From Chondrus crispus (lineage: Eukaryota; Rhodophyta; Florideophyceae; Gigartinales; Gigartinaceae), in NCBI RefSeq assembly GCF_000350225.1, contig NW_005179373.1, positions 124,001 through 188,000 of the forward strand: a DNA stretch of 64,000 bases, given 5' to 3'. Under the pieces are notes generated by a model. The model did not search any database, was not told where the DNA came from, and saw only the letters and a list, made by a program, of their open reading frames with translations. Each line of letters begins with the position of its first letter. Positions within the stretch are counted from its first letter, which is position 1. Positions 1 through 10,979 of this stretch are shown here, in pieces. The translations under genes were made by a program, and so were the position numbers.

Positions 1-568
1 AGGAATGGACATGATTCAAAAGGCGAGAAAGTCATTCGTTACTGTAGCCATGAGCACGTACGCCTACCTATCGGCAGAAAACCAAGGTATACGGTGAAGG
101 ATCAGTCTTGGGGTATTGCCCCGGTGAGCGGAACTGTGAGAGCCTGGCGATCGGTTGAGGCAGTGATACGGGGCGCTGAACGACGATATACAAGCCGCCG
201 TCGCGAATGACGAAAATGCGTGGGAGAGCAGATTGGAGACCCACCGGCCTGCCGATCGCTCAGGGCGTGCATGCCTGCGCCGCCCACAAACCTCCCACGG
301 CAAGTATCTCCTTTTTGCGTCGCTCCGGACAGCTGGCGCAGAGAATGAGGAGACAGACACGGGCGAAAGAGAAGGAACGGAGCTTTCCTCCCCCAAATCG
401 ACCGCAGGAACACGCCAGAACATTGGGATTGGTCATAAGTCACGCGGGGCTTCTTGTCGTCGGAGATCTATTAATGACCCGGTTTATAACGCAAGAAAGG
501 GAAGAGATGCCTTTACCGTTGTCATCCACGCGCTAACCGCTTTACTGAGGGATGACGGGGCCACGTAG
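1..568. other. No recognisable gene
   Basis: Small ORFs overlap on both strands here, and none resembles a protein I know. The stretch lies just beyond the end of the degenerate antisense-ORF copy of the chromovirus family, so it may be further decayed internal sequence of that element, but I could not align it to the 42.7-44.3 kb part of the complete copy. Confidence 0.4.
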
Positions 569-1496
569 TCAAGGATCGGCCTTGCCGACGGCGCCTGCCG
601 AGCCCGCTTCATAGGGATTCGGGGGGCAGTAGCTGGGGTGACGAGGGACCTCGTTCACCTCGGCGTAGCTCGGGATATGCGCGTACGGGTCGCGGATTGG
701 CTCCCGACGTACGGCAGTGGGGTTTGGAGGGAGAGCACCACCCTCGCGAGAGGACGTCGCCCTACTGCTGCGGAGCGCGTCACGCTCCCTGCGGTACCGA
801 TCGCGGTCAACGCATGCACGCTCGTACGCGTCCAAACGCTGGAGACAGTCTTCCCGGGATCGCTGCAGTTCCTCCGTGATGCGCTGCAACTCAGACGATA
901 GACGATCGCATTCGCCACCGCGGCGGGTGTGCGTCCTCCGTCCGCGCCAAGAACCAGGTCGACAACGTCGTCAGTAGCTCGCCGACCGACCAGGCGCGGT
1001 CCCGTAATTTACCAAGGGCTCGAGAGAGCTCGGGTATGACCGCGACTTCGCGTAGGGGAACTTGAAGGAAGCGCACTTCAGCCTCCCGAATTGGCTGGGA
1101 CACTGTTGGTACGAGGGGTGGAACCAGGGGCACGGCAGGGACTGCGGCGCGCGGCCGGAAAACACACCAGCCGCCGTTGTGGATATTGAAGAACCAAAAA
1201 AAATCGAGGGCAAATTTGTACCCCACCGGCACGCGTTCGCGTATGGCGGGTGCGCATAAGCTTCCAGGTGAACGCGTCATCGCGGGCGCTGTAAAGGGCG
1301 TCGCGATTGGGGTCGCCCGAGGCACAGTACGATCCGGAGGAGACGCGCCATGCTCCACAAGGCCACCTCCGCTCGCCCGTTGCAAGGGTACCAGGCCTAA
1401 GAAGGGGGAGACCTCGAGCCAGCGACCGTTAGCCATCGCCCCGCTGCGGCTCTCATGACTACCGCTCCTCCCCTTCGCGTCGGTCACGCGTACCAC
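569..1496 (-). pseudogene. Decayed copy of the chromovirus antisense ORF
   Basis: Two minus-strand frames, 1496-891 and 889-569, follow each other with a frame change near 890. Together they match the C-terminal part of the long plus-strand ORF at 40413-42656. Shared blocks include ELSRALGKLRDRAW against ELARALGHARDRTW, a coiled-coil stretch with ACVDRDRYRRERDALR against AVADRDRYRQERDGLR, and the ending VPRHPSYCPPN against VPRHPGYCPPG. The copy is shorter than its relative, so a large internal part is missing. Function is unknown. It shows that this ORF is a regular part of the element family, because it is found next to an LTR of the same family in a second, strongly diverged copy. It cannot encode a full protein. 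Confidence 0.75.
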
Positions 1497-1499
1497 CGC

Positions 1500-2447
1500 A
1501 TCCCCACCTCGCTTATTCTGTAAGAGCGGCCGCGCGACCTCACCCCGGCGCTACTAACTGCAAGGGCAGGGCTCTACTTCCTCACCGACTGACACAGAAA
1601 ACCTGTATCCTCACAGTCTCACGCACGTCGGGCATTATCCCCGAAACAAACGTTTGGAAGCCGCATCCGACCGGCTGCCTCCCGTTCCCTCGGATTGCGA
1701 GAGTGGGAGAGCACGCGTGGTGGGTACGCATGAGGACTCGAATTGCTGTCGTGTACTATAACCCTCCTCCCCCCGCGCGCTACCAAAAGAGTGAACGCGG
1801 ACGTTCACCCTTGAGGGGGGGCTCTGTAGCATAATCGCGAGGACGTTATTTGAACGCGCGGGGCGACTACTGTACTCCCGCAAAAATGCATTACAGCGCG
1901 CACACCCGCGCCTGTAAGTACGCGCTTGCTGCTCGCTGTGCACGTGTACAGCGTGACGATCCGGAGTAAGGCGCGCGAGCTTACCGTGTAAGGCGCTACC
2001 TGGATACTGTAGTATATGTTATGATAGATTATTTACTTGTATATTAAATGACAGGGCGACCGGCGGCGGAGGAAGGACAAGGACAAGCACGGGCTTGGTA
2101 CCAGATCCTCCACGGCAGGTCTAACCCCGTCCGCTTATTCTAAACGCGTTCTCTTAACGCGAGCTCGTTAACTAGAAACTATCGCGGGTAGCGGTCGCGA
2201 ACGTACGCGCGCGAGCTGGATCCGCCTCCGCCCGTCGGTGCTAGAACGCTAACTAGCGCCGCCCCGGGGCGTCGAGCGCGTCGAACCGCTCTACCGCGTA
2301 CTGTGTTCGCGTCCGCTCCCCACCGCTCTACCACGCTACCACCGCCCGCGTTCTTTTCTGGTGTGTGTGTTTTTGTCTTCTCTCGCGTACACAGGTCTTC
2401 GAAGAACCACATCTAAACCCCCAACGCGACCGGGGGTTTATGCTACA
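1500..2447 (-). mobile_element. Degenerate LTR of the chromovirus family
   Basis: Read on the minus strand from 2447, the sequence starts TGTAGCATAAAC, as do both LTR copies of the chromovirus at 39478 and 51682. Further matches in the same order include a 22-bp identical stretch (2218-2239 against 39686-39707), a shared CGACGCCCCGG block and a shared GTGCTTGTCCTT block followed by AATATACAA/AATGTACAA. The LTR is directly followed by the antisense-ORF remnant, as in the complete copy. The inner boundary is not resolved. Confidence 0.7.
2414..2440. repeat. LTR-terminal hairpin (9-bp stem)
   Basis: TAAACCCCC (2414-2422) pairs perfectly with GGGGGTTTA (2432-2440), seven bases inside the LTR edge. 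The corresponding place in the chromovirus LTRs has a different stem, ACACCCC/GGGGTGT, at 39488-39509 and 51692-51712. The stem is kept although both sides changed. Confidence 0.7.
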
Positions 2448-2550
2448 GTGCTCGACGAGTGCGGGTTGGGCTTGTCTACGAGAATGTAACCGCGGTTCGC
2501 TGGGTTGTAAGGCCAATGCTCGAAGAGCGTCTTCAGCACCTTTGGTATAA

Positions 2551-2828
2551 TTCAAGGTCTTCGACGGGGGCTTGTTCAGCACTACCCGATGGGATCGTAA
2601 CCATGTAGCAACGCTACTACCGACGTGTTGCCCGATGGCTAAAAACACCCTCACCAGCGCGATCGCAATCGCGGTAGGCGGTACCAACTCTGTCTTATAC
2701 AGTAAGACCTTCGACGGGGGCGTCGTTACGGCAGCCTTCTTACGGAACTTGAAACAGTAGCAGCGCTACACAATGTGTTGCCCGATGGCTAAAACACCTA
2801 CACCGGATCGGTCGCAACCGACTCCAAT
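2551..2828. repeat. Degenerate tandem repeat, period 150 bp
   Basis: TCGACGGGGGC occurs at 2561 and 2711, and GTGTTGCCCGATGGCT occurs at 2625-2640 and 2775-2790. Both intervals are exactly 150 bp. GTAGCAACGCTAC/GTAGCAGCGCTAC and AAAACACC are also shared in register. A weaker third unit may begin near 2955 (ACTTCGACAAAGGC). Confidence 0.8.
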
Positions 2829-2984
2829 GGAACCAACACAATTAAGGGAAAAATAGATGTAGAGATAGAAAAGGAAAAAAGGATAAGGAAAAGGAATGGG
2901 ACCCCCGGGCGGTGAAGGATGCCGTAGGCTTAGGTAAAAGGGAGCGTCTTGGTAGAGACGGACTTCGACAAAGGCGACATTCAA

Positions 2985-4157
2985 CTCCGGGCAACTCGGG
3001 TTACCTTTACTGACTTGGTGGCCAGTGGGCTAAGGTATATATCGCCCGGCCGGAGCCAACACAGTAGCCCGCGGCGCTAGATCCTAGATCTAATCTAGTG
3101 TCAGCAAAATTAATGCTAACAAATTAACTAAATAAAATAAAATAATTAAAAATCAAAACTGTGCAATTATTCACACCTGTGTCCCCCAACCCGGACTACT
3201 TGTCATATCCAATTATTTTCCATTCTTTCCACCCCCCTGTAGAGCCCCATATTGCACTACAAACCCGCTTCTCGGAAGCCTGAAGTTGTTCCTTTGCCAT
3301 GTTTGCCGAAATTTTACGGGCACGGTCCTCCGCCTTCCTTTTCTTACCTTCAGCCAACTTTTATTTGGTTTGTGGGAGAACGGATACCGACCGGAGTCGG
3401 TAAACGTAACCACCCGGAGGGAGATCCCGTAGGGGTGATCAAACGATACTGGAAAGGCAGGGGATAACTCAGCTTGTACATGGGGGGCACGGACCGCCAA
3501 GGGTGACAGGTGGCGGCGGAATGGCCACGTGTACCGCCGTATGTATTACGTCCCGATAGGGTACAGTGGACTTGGAGGTCCAACTGTGGGGGCGTAAAAA
3601 TTAGTGTAATAGGAGTGTCACCCGGGGGAGTCCCAGCTAGCACACGTGGTGCGCGCTCTGCCACGGGTACAGGTGGCAGAAGCACAGACACGTGTGCCGC
3701 TGTACAGATTACTCCCCGGTGGAGTACAGTAGAGGTACTCCACTGTAGTGATCCAAGGTAGAAGTGGATCACTGCTGTACTGCCCGGCCGCCGGAGGTCC
3801 GACGTACGTCGACTCGACGTACTTAGGGACCGAGGCAGTACGCCCCCAGAGTAAAGGGGGGTAGCGACCCCTTTGGCCAGAATTGAGGAAAAACTTAAGG
3901 ACGCAGATCGTCCCGTGCGGGTTATTCTTGAGGGCCGAAAGCACACGCTCCACAGTGTGGTCGTCCCACCCCGTGGTTGGAGCGTACGCCCATTGAGCCC
4001 TATCCCCTCCGGGGTCGCAATTCCACTCGCCCGTCAACCGGAGTCATAACCGCCGCCCTGGCAGAGAGGTTGGTGTTGTTGTAATTTTACCGTTACCGTG
4101 GACACCCCCTCTGTGACGGGTTAAAACCGAACCGGAAGGATCTATATTATTATATGC
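2985..4157. other. No gene; hairpin-rich, GC-rich stretch
   Basis: No ORF here resembles a protein. An AT-rich block (about 3100-3170) is followed by a GC-rich part with many short inverted repeats. The clearest are two adjacent 9-bp stems: 3719-3727 with 3735-3743, and 3747-3755 with 3765-3773. The texture is like the LTR at 39.9-40.05 kb and the solo LTR at 7.6-8.1 kb, so this may be another LTR, but no TG...CA ends or target duplication were found. Confidence 0.4.
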
Positions 4158-5873
4158 TTAAATGCCTCTCGCGAGCCCGTGATTCCTTTCCACGGTATTG
4201 TCGTCCTGTAATTGGAGCTTCTCGTCCGTCTTACGTTCGCGGCGCTCCACCATCGCGGCGGCAGTTAGGTGTTCGGCCGGCAATCCGCATGCGAGCACGG
4301 TGCTACTTGCACCAGATGTGCGGGCGACCGGAGACGGGCAGATGCCCCGCAGAATAGACGCAACTGCCTCACGCTCGTGCAAGACATTGAGCATTTGGTT
4401 CAAAGAGGGCTCAACAAGGCTTCCAGATCCAATAATACTTTCAAATTCTTGCATAGTGTGTTTGTCAAGTTGGCGTTGTTTCCTCGACCTTGCTGCAGTG
4501 CACGTACTGGATCCGTTCAATGCGTCCAATCGCTTCCGGCAATCGCCTTCTTTGTTTGCTTTACTTTTGAAGCGATTACAAAAGCGATAGTTCATGGGCC
4601 ATAGTGCTGTGTTGATAAAAGAATTCCGCACATTTTCTTCAGTAATACCGGTGTGAGCCGCAACTGCCAGTTTCGGTTTAAACCGCATAGCATGCACGTT
4701 TGTTTTTGCCATACTTAATAGTGTATCACGCGTAGTTCTCACGGACTGCTGAAACGTTTTATTGATTTGATTATCACAAGGCTGAAGGAAGTGGGTGGTG
4801 TTTGATGGTAAAATAATTGAAATAATGTTGCGCTCCCCAGCGAGCTGTACCCACTCAATTCCCTTTCGTGATGAATGACTTTCCAGCAACAACACATATG
4901 GTTGCTCAGCTTTGACAAACTGTCGCACGTAGCGATCGATGTGCTCTAGAACGAAAGGCATCGTTTTCATATCTACCGAACCATTTTCAGTGTAGCGCAC
5001 CACGGTGTCACGAGAAAGCCCTTGTTCATTTGTCAGCCAATGTGGCCCGTATTTAGAGTCATAAAATTCGTCCTTCGGAAGTGGTTTTGTCCAAGCTTCC
5101 ATAACATGTTTGCCAGCGGCAATCAAAAAAAGGGGAGCCAGTTTGCTGGACGCCGACCGTGCTAAAACGGCTGTCAAATGCTTTTCCGACTCCTTGAAAA
5201 CTTTCGTGAAGCCTCCATGATGAGATGAACGACCTGCAAAAACCTTAACGCGCTTGCCAAATTCACCATGCACATGTGTTTCATCCATATTCCATATATG
5301 CAAAGGGCTTTCGAGTATATTAGGATGTGTGGCCTCAATTTCTTTAAGGCGATCGACGAGAGTCATAACATGTTCAAACGATTCTGCCTTAAGTTTAGCT
5401 CCATCCCTGTTCTCGATCTTTCTATAAGTGAGGTCCCTGTTCTTGGCCCTATACGTCCTTATAGCTGCATCAGAGGGTAAAGAGTTAATGTAGCCCTTTC
5501 TGCCGTCGGCGCATATTTTTTGAAGCGTTTGTTTCATTCCTGTACTGTCCACAGCGCATCCGTGCTCTGCGGCAAACTTCAGCTTTTTGTTTACCATAAT
5601 GGCCTCTGATGGTTTTCATACTGTGGCAATGCCACGCTGATGTTCCAGAGGGTTTAATAATTTGGACAGATGTTCAGTGTCACTCACTTTGAGAGCATGT
5701 GCGAGTCGGCCGGCTGTAGACTTCGAAATTTTGAATTGTGAGGCCACATTGCGAATAGAACCCCCCCTTTCCAAGAGAGCAGCAGCCTGATCGCGACTCA
5801 TCTTCTCCTGAATAGCACGTCTTGTACGCTGTCTGTGCAATTCCGATTGGCGTCTCATTGATGGAGGCATCAA
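4158..5873 (-). pseudogene. Pogo-like DDE transposase, broken
   Basis: One reading frame runs from 5873 to 4158 and is interrupted only by TGA at 5613-5615. The upstream 85 residues contain a helix-turn-helix of the pipsqueak/CENP-B kind (SIRNVASQFKISKSTAGRLA). The downstream 479 residues are a DDE_1-family catalytic core of the Tc1/mariner-pogo superfamily. The first acidic residue is in NMDETHV (D105 of the downstream part). The second position reads LLLESHSSRKG, with Glu239 where the family has Asp. The third is QPCDNQINKTF (D275). Such enzymes cut and rejoin DNA at TA sites. The stop and the Asp-to-Glu change suggest an inactive copy. I did not find terminal inverted repeats. Confidence 0.85.
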
Positions 5874-6197
5874 TTTGATGGAGGCATTTTATGTCATGTT
5901 CAGTCTTGATGCTCTTCGCAAATTGCAGGACAGTGGACTGCTAGGATGGCTGTGATTTGAATTTCACGCTCTTTGTGCCAGCGACGTTGCCTTTACTTGA
6001 GAGACCCATTCGCTGGAGAACACTTGGGAGAAATATAGAGGGTGAAACTTATGCCATGCTGGCACTGCCGGCCATTTACTAGAACGTCCCAAATTAAGCC
6101 CCTGTCCCAGTTTAAGCCCTCGTGGAAGGGTATATAAATATACGATATCGCAACTTGTTTTTCTAACAGCAAAACAAAACGTAAGCAGCCAATAACA
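5874..6197. promoter_or_regulatory. Spacer with TATA-like box before a gap-interrupted ORF
   Basis: No gene is seen here. TATATAAATATA at about 6131-6142 lies roughly 60 bases before the ATG at 6198 and could be a core promoter for that ORF; this rests on sequence and spacing alone. Confidence 0.3.
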
Positions 6198-6348
6198 ATG
6201 GAAGGTGCAGGGCGGGCTCTGGGCTTAGTCTTGGAAATCACGAAGGGTTGCATTTGTGCTGCGGAAAGTGCAATGCATGAGGATGACTGTTTGAACAACC
6301 TGATTGTACCCTTGAAGGATACATTCGATGGGTGCATCCAGAAAATAA
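6198..6348 (+). CDS. Partial ORF running into the assembly gap
   Basis: An ATG-started frame of 50 codons, beginning MEGAGRALGLVLEITKGC, runs open into the gap. I do not recognise it. The upstream TATA-like sequence supports a start here, but the frame is short and its continuation is unknown. Confidence 0.3.
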
Positions 6349-6448
6349 NNNNNNNNNNNNNNNNNNNNNNNNNNNNNNNNNNNNNNNNNNNNNNNNNNNN
6401 NNNNNNNNNNNNNNNNNNNNNNNNNNNNNNNNNNNNNNNNNNNNNNNN
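6349..6448. other. Assembly gap (100 N)
   Basis: Exactly 100 undetermined bases, the usual placeholder for a gap of unknown size. Distances across it should not be trusted. Confidence 0.99.
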
Positions 6449-6503
6449 CGGACCCCACCCACCCTTATTCACTCAAGCCCGTACTACGGAAACCACCCAC
6501 CCT

Positions 6504-6543
6504 TATTGTACGGTACAAGACAGTACCCCTATGTTTGGGACAA
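6504..6543 (+). repeat. Left arm of a long-range inverted repeat
   Basis: The 21 bases at 6523-6543 are the exact reverse complement of 10980-11000. Outward of this core both arms also share TATTGTAC-type termini (TATTGTACGGTAC here, the complement of GTACAGTACAATA at 11042-11054), with extra bases in the right arm. The arms enclose about 4.5 kb. Confidence 0.7.
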
Positions 6544-6899
6544 TACCGCGTTTTTAAAGAAAAATTACTTCCCGTGACCTGTTGTTTACGGTTACTACGT
6601 CATTGTCTGCGGCATATCCTAGGCAATCTTGCCAAACCCAAGAAAAAGGACAAAGAACTGGCGTCATTTTAGAGGATTCATTTGACGAACTGCTCAGAAA
6701 GACTCCTTTTCGGGAAAATACCCCTTGAGTCGGGACAAGTCCATCATGAAATCTGGTTTCACCCATATTTTTTGATGTAAATCACGGCGCGGAAATCAAA
6801 TCTCGTAAGCAAGCTGATCCACTGAGAGCCGGTTGCAAGGATCTCGACGCCGCTCTAAACTTGTGTAGCTGCAAGTGTTCTCAGACGCCAAAGCCTTCT

Positions 6900-9122
6900 T
6901 CACAATTGCCTGTTCCGCTGCAATTTTGTGACGGGCAGACATTGGTCTTGGCAAAACAGAACTGTTCCCATACGCAGCAACAGGATATTCCACGCCAATT
7001 CCTCATGTAGAAAACGCGCTGCACGAACAGACGCAACTCTGCGGGCTTCTTTTAAATCCGCTAGGGCCTTCTTCCGTTGGGCATCCAAAAACTTTCGTCG
7101 CTCACTCTCTTCCTTCTTTGAAACCAGAGCCATAGCTTCCTCGCTTGTAGGATTGACACCCCCACTGGTGACTAGAAATCCTCGCTTGAGCACTATGGGC
7201 TTCAAGCCAGCGGTAGACCTCAACCTCACCCGCTTCTCTTCCAACATATTTTCCATATCCTCTACAGTAGCGACTGCTTTGCAATCAGCTGACAACAGAC
7301 GTCACTGTCCTAATACTGTATTCGGGTTCAGTGGCCACAAGCCGGTCTTCCTAAATCCACTTTGAATGTTTGACCGTATAAACCCGTTTGCGTACGCCAC
7401 TTTCATTATTTTACAAAAGTCGAACACATCAAAGACATTTGCACGACCTGGAAAACACATCCTGTATAAAACTGTGTCAAGGTGCGCATTCTATGGTCCA
7501 AAAACTCCCACTTCTAGCGAGTGCATGGTGCCACTCGTATGCACTGGCAGTGCGAATGCAATTGTGGTATAACTACCTTCGTCCCGACCACTCGGAACGA
7601 GGGAGGTTAGAGGTGAGGGAGCGCGCGACGCTGGGTTACCCACGCGCGGATAAAAACCGTACGGATGGACTCGAAAAGAGGGAAGGCTCACGTGGCCGGT
7701 GACGCGCAGCCGGTCGGTGTTGTTATAACCGGACGGCCGGTCACGGGTTAGAAGCCCGAGCTAAAGGAAAACCGGAACGGTGTTAGCACTTAGCCGTAAA
7801 GGGAAGGGAGGCGAGTCTGCGCCTCTTTACTGGGACGGGGCAGGTGCCCCCGGTCTTAACCCCTAAGTGGGACGCCAGGACACCTGTCCCGCTACAGTAG
7901 CTGTTACTTACTGTATACCAGCTACTGTGTATACAATTAATAAATTTGTGACATTAACTACTAATTACTACTTATAACCGTACGGATTACACACGTGTAG
8001 CCTGTGGAGTATTACTGTTCTCCGCACCGGCCCCCAGCTGTAAATACAACTCCTTACGGTTGTGATGGCGCTTACACCCGAGATCACTGTACGCTGGGGC
8101 GGCAGCGGTGGCGCCGTCGCCTCCGCGCAATTGTACTACAGAAATCACCCCGCCTTCGTCAAATACACGAAGCGCCTGGATATGCATGTGACTTCTGTAT
8201 GCATCATAGAGAAGCAACACTTTTTTATCGTTGGGTGTCAAATCCTGAATGTCCACAACAAATCGCTTTGCCCAGCGCAAAACATTTTCCCTGTCCACAC
8301 TTGCCGTTTCACTGCGAGAAGTAATCATACTTCCTCGAGGGAGACAGTCTGCCAGCGTCTCTATGAGCCTGTTCCCGTCACTGTTTCTCACAGCTCGATA
8401 AGGCACACGTTTGCCCTTAATTACAAACAGCAGTTTTCCAGAGTGCCCAGAGGCAAAGACGACGGGCATCATGGTTATGCGATCGACATTACGAAACTCA
8501 GGCAATTGCTGTTGGGGCTTCGAATAGCAGAGGGAATAAACCTTTTTGCGGCTTTTTCCCACCTTGTCCGTCTCAGCCGAAATTCCACACTCATCCAAAT
8601 TGCATAACCGCTCCTCGTCGATGTCATTTTCGGCAATAACCTTTTCGATAACAGCAAAAAGGAGGTGAGGTGTTCTGCATTAGTCGCTGCAAATTGTTTA
8701 GCTTGTTGTGTTGTAGCCCGTCCGAATCGTAGTATCGTGCTGTGTCGTTTTCGAAAGTTTGCAGCAAACGTTTTGCCAGGCTTTCCATTTTTAAATGGAA
8801 GACGAAGACGACGCTCATTGTCGAATGTACTGGCGAAAACTTGAACAGCTTCGAGTAGGTCATTCTGGGAGAGGAGTTACCCACGAGCAGCGTAAGAAGA
8901 CAGAAGAGAAACAATTTTTCCTTCCTCGTCTGGTGTGAGGGCGGTTCGACCAGGTTTCTTAGTAGAGGATTCAATGCCGTTTTGTTAAAGCCGATAGAAT
9001 GTGGTTTTCGCCATGCGGCATGACGCAGCAGCCTTTTGAATAGAGGATCCATTGTTGACAGCAATAAATGCTGTGGAGATGGCATTTATCTGACGGTTAT
9101 TTTGACGTTTTGCCTTGGACAT
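6900..9122 (-). pseudogene. Pogo-like transposase split by a solo LTR
   Basis: Minus-strand pieces follow the order of the intact transposase at 37165-38889. A helix-turn-helix starts at ATG 9122 (SIQKAAASCRMAKTTFYRL). The first catalytic segment, MDECGIS, lies near 8595, and the second, VLLLYDAYRSHM, near 8205. After the inserted LTR the frame resumes with ALPVHTSG, and the third position reads HSLEVGVFGP where the intact protein has QPLDVVLFSP. NVFDVFDFC, FRKTGLWPLNPN and a Lys/Arg-rich tail (7295-6900) follow. Several frame changes and stops interrupt it besides the insertion, and the third catalytic Asp is replaced by Glu. It is a dead copy. Confidence 0.85.
7565..8129. mobile_element. 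Solo LTR (565 bp) with ATTG target duplication
   Basis: This GC-rich block interrupts the transposase frame between its second and third catalytic segments. It begins TGGTATAAC and ends CCGCGCA, so it has the TG...CA ends of an LTR. ATTG directly flanks it on both sides (7561-7564 and 8130-8133). It has no coding capacity and contains several short hairpins, e.g. CAGTAGCTG with CAGCTACTG. A single LTR left by recombination between the two LTRs of a complete element explains all of this. It does not share the TGTAGCATAAAC start of the chromovirus LTR, so it is probably another family. Strand cannot be told. Confidence 0.75.
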
Positions 9123-9251
9123 CGTGGTGGAAGGGAGTGAGGGAATAGAAAGGGGAGAAGGCGAAGGAGGAAAGAAACTCAAGTTTGGTCTTGAATCAAG
9201 ACTCTGAGTGAGGAATGGGGCTGTTGTGGGCGATGAAACAATTAAGTTGAT

Positions 9252-9320
9252 CCATACGATCGTATGGGACCCGCCTTTTCGCCTCTTCCATACATCGATG
9301 TATGGAAGAGGCGAAAAGGC
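9252..9320. repeat. Paired perfect palindromes (16 and 48 nt)
   Basis: CCATACGATCGTATGG (9252-9267) is a perfect palindrome. Five bases further, 9273-9320 is a perfect 48-nt palindrome with no spacer, centred on ATCGAT (arms 9273-9296 and 9297-9320). The centre of the large one repeats the CCATAC...GTATGG theme of the small one. Confidence 0.95.
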
Positions 9321-9915
9321 CGGTTTTCTGACACTAGACCATTCACGCAAATTCTCTCGGACAGCCCAAAGAGCCAAATAACTACTGAGAAGACAACTAT
9401 TTTTGACGTATCACAAATTAATAAATAAATCACACACTAACTGTAAATATGGTCGACCTTTTCGACAAGAAACCCGCGAATCGCCAATACGTGATCAATT
9501 CCTGGACTTCGATTGAATGTGAAAGAGCGGCATCTCAACCTGTAACGCCCAGTTCATTTGATAAAAGACCGGGCCACATCGTAATGACAGAGGTCCACGC
9601 CTTTCAAAAATTCAGAACTGGTTCTTCCCGCCCTCATCTCGCCCCCTTCCGCTCCGCCTTCTACACCTACAGTGTCAAGCCCCACGTCCCCACCTTGCCA
9701 CTCCAATCCCACGCACGCCACCTTTATACCTACACAACTCCACGCCCACTTGCACTCCTTCCATCCTATCTCCCTGTCCCCCATCGTCTCTCTCCCACTC
9801 TGCACTAGTTTCTCTCCATCTGCTCTGCCACTTTCACCCCACTTGCCCCACCCCCGCTTCCTCCGCCGCGTGCCCCCCTCGCCTGCCATTTCCTATCATT
9901 ATCGCACACCGCACT
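9321..9915. other. No clear gene; pyrimidine-rich leader
   Basis: A short ORF from 9449 is unsupported. The last 250 bases before the ATG at 9916 are strongly C/T-rich on the plus strand, as also seen before other genes in this window (for example 29.8-30.2 kb). Confidence 0.4.
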
Positions 9916-10563
9916 ATGGCCTGCTTCTCATCTCACGATGCAGCACAAGCTCTGCAACTCCTTGCCCATGCGTCAATTGATCGCCGTAATGAGCTCGAGG
10001 CGTTCGATTACGAGCGCCCAGAGAACAGTGATGAGGATAATGGGACTGATGCGCCGATATTTGACCGTTTCTACGATGAGGGGGGTGCAGAGGCCATTGT
10101 GGAGATGACCAACTTCAACCCGACCCAATTCATCGGCATTTGGGCTGGGTTTGAGGTGTTGGTCCTTGCAAACTGCAACGTCGGTCGTGGGCGCAAATGC
10201 GCGCAGAACAAGTTTATATCTAGTGACCGCATTTTTGTAGAGAACTATTTCGGACGTTTATGCGGGCTTTGGAGTGTGTTAGGGTCGAAATGGAAGTGGT
10301 CCGAGATTAATTATGACCCCATATTTCGTCTATGTCTAGGGCTGACGAACTTCCACATACGCTGGAAGCCGCTGCGGGATGGCGACGTGCAGTTATACCA
10401 TCAGCTTACAAGCAGGGGGTATCACATTGGGAATTCTCAACTCGAACGACGCCGAAAGATACAGAAGCGCTATCGTCAGAGACGAGCGGACTTCGTGCAA
10501 CGCCAATTTCGTGCAGAGGAGGTGAGGGAGCTGTTTGAGAGACAGCCAAGCGAAAGTTTGTAG
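9916..10563 (+). pseudogene. Internally deleted PIF/Harbinger-type transposase
   Basis: This is a 215-codon ORF with ATG in a CTATGGC context. Its N-terminal half (FNPTQFIGIWAGFEVL, then CNVGRGRKC) resembles the N-terminus of DDE_Tnp_4 (PIF/Harbinger) proteins. It passes directly into VENYFGRLCGLWSVL and LGLTNFHI, which in this family come after the catalytic core. The core with the catalytic acidic residues is therefore missing, although the frame is open throughout. The tail is Arg-rich. The deletion fused the two ends in frame, so a short DNA-binding-like protein could still be made, but not an active transposase. It lies between the inverted-repeat arms at 6504 and 11054, so those arms may be its termini. 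Confidence 0.65.
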
Positions 10564-10979
10564 GGACAGCAGAAAGATACTGTACTACTATCGTAAAAGT
10601 ATCATTTTTGCACTCGATTTTTATGCATTGCTGTGGAGGGCGTTGAGTCGGCTGTTGGAGTCCATTACAGCATGTTTTAGCTCACCTTCAAAAGGACCGA
10701 GTCGTCCTGCAATTGTCACTGTTCTGCGCAAACCCCCTTCGTTTGCGTTGGAGACCTACTGTTTCGTTCACTCTGTTCGAACACATTTGAAATGCCCGCC
10801 CTTGGTTTTTTGGGGCATAGATGGGGTTGCTAGGGAGGAGATGGCAGTTCCTCATTGGCCGCAGAGTGCTCAGTGGGGAAGATATATTGCTTGGAAGGAC
10901 CAGGAGGGCGCCCTTTCTGCACCTTGATCTTTAATGTGATTAAAATTTGATGGTTTTCGTTTGTCCCTGTAGTAGGTGT

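Noticed and set aside
7936..9425. AT-rich similarity (TTAATAAATTTGTGA-like) at 7936 and near 9415 as transposon ends
   Set aside because: The left one lies inside the solo LTR, and the similarity is short and AT-rich, so it is probably chance.
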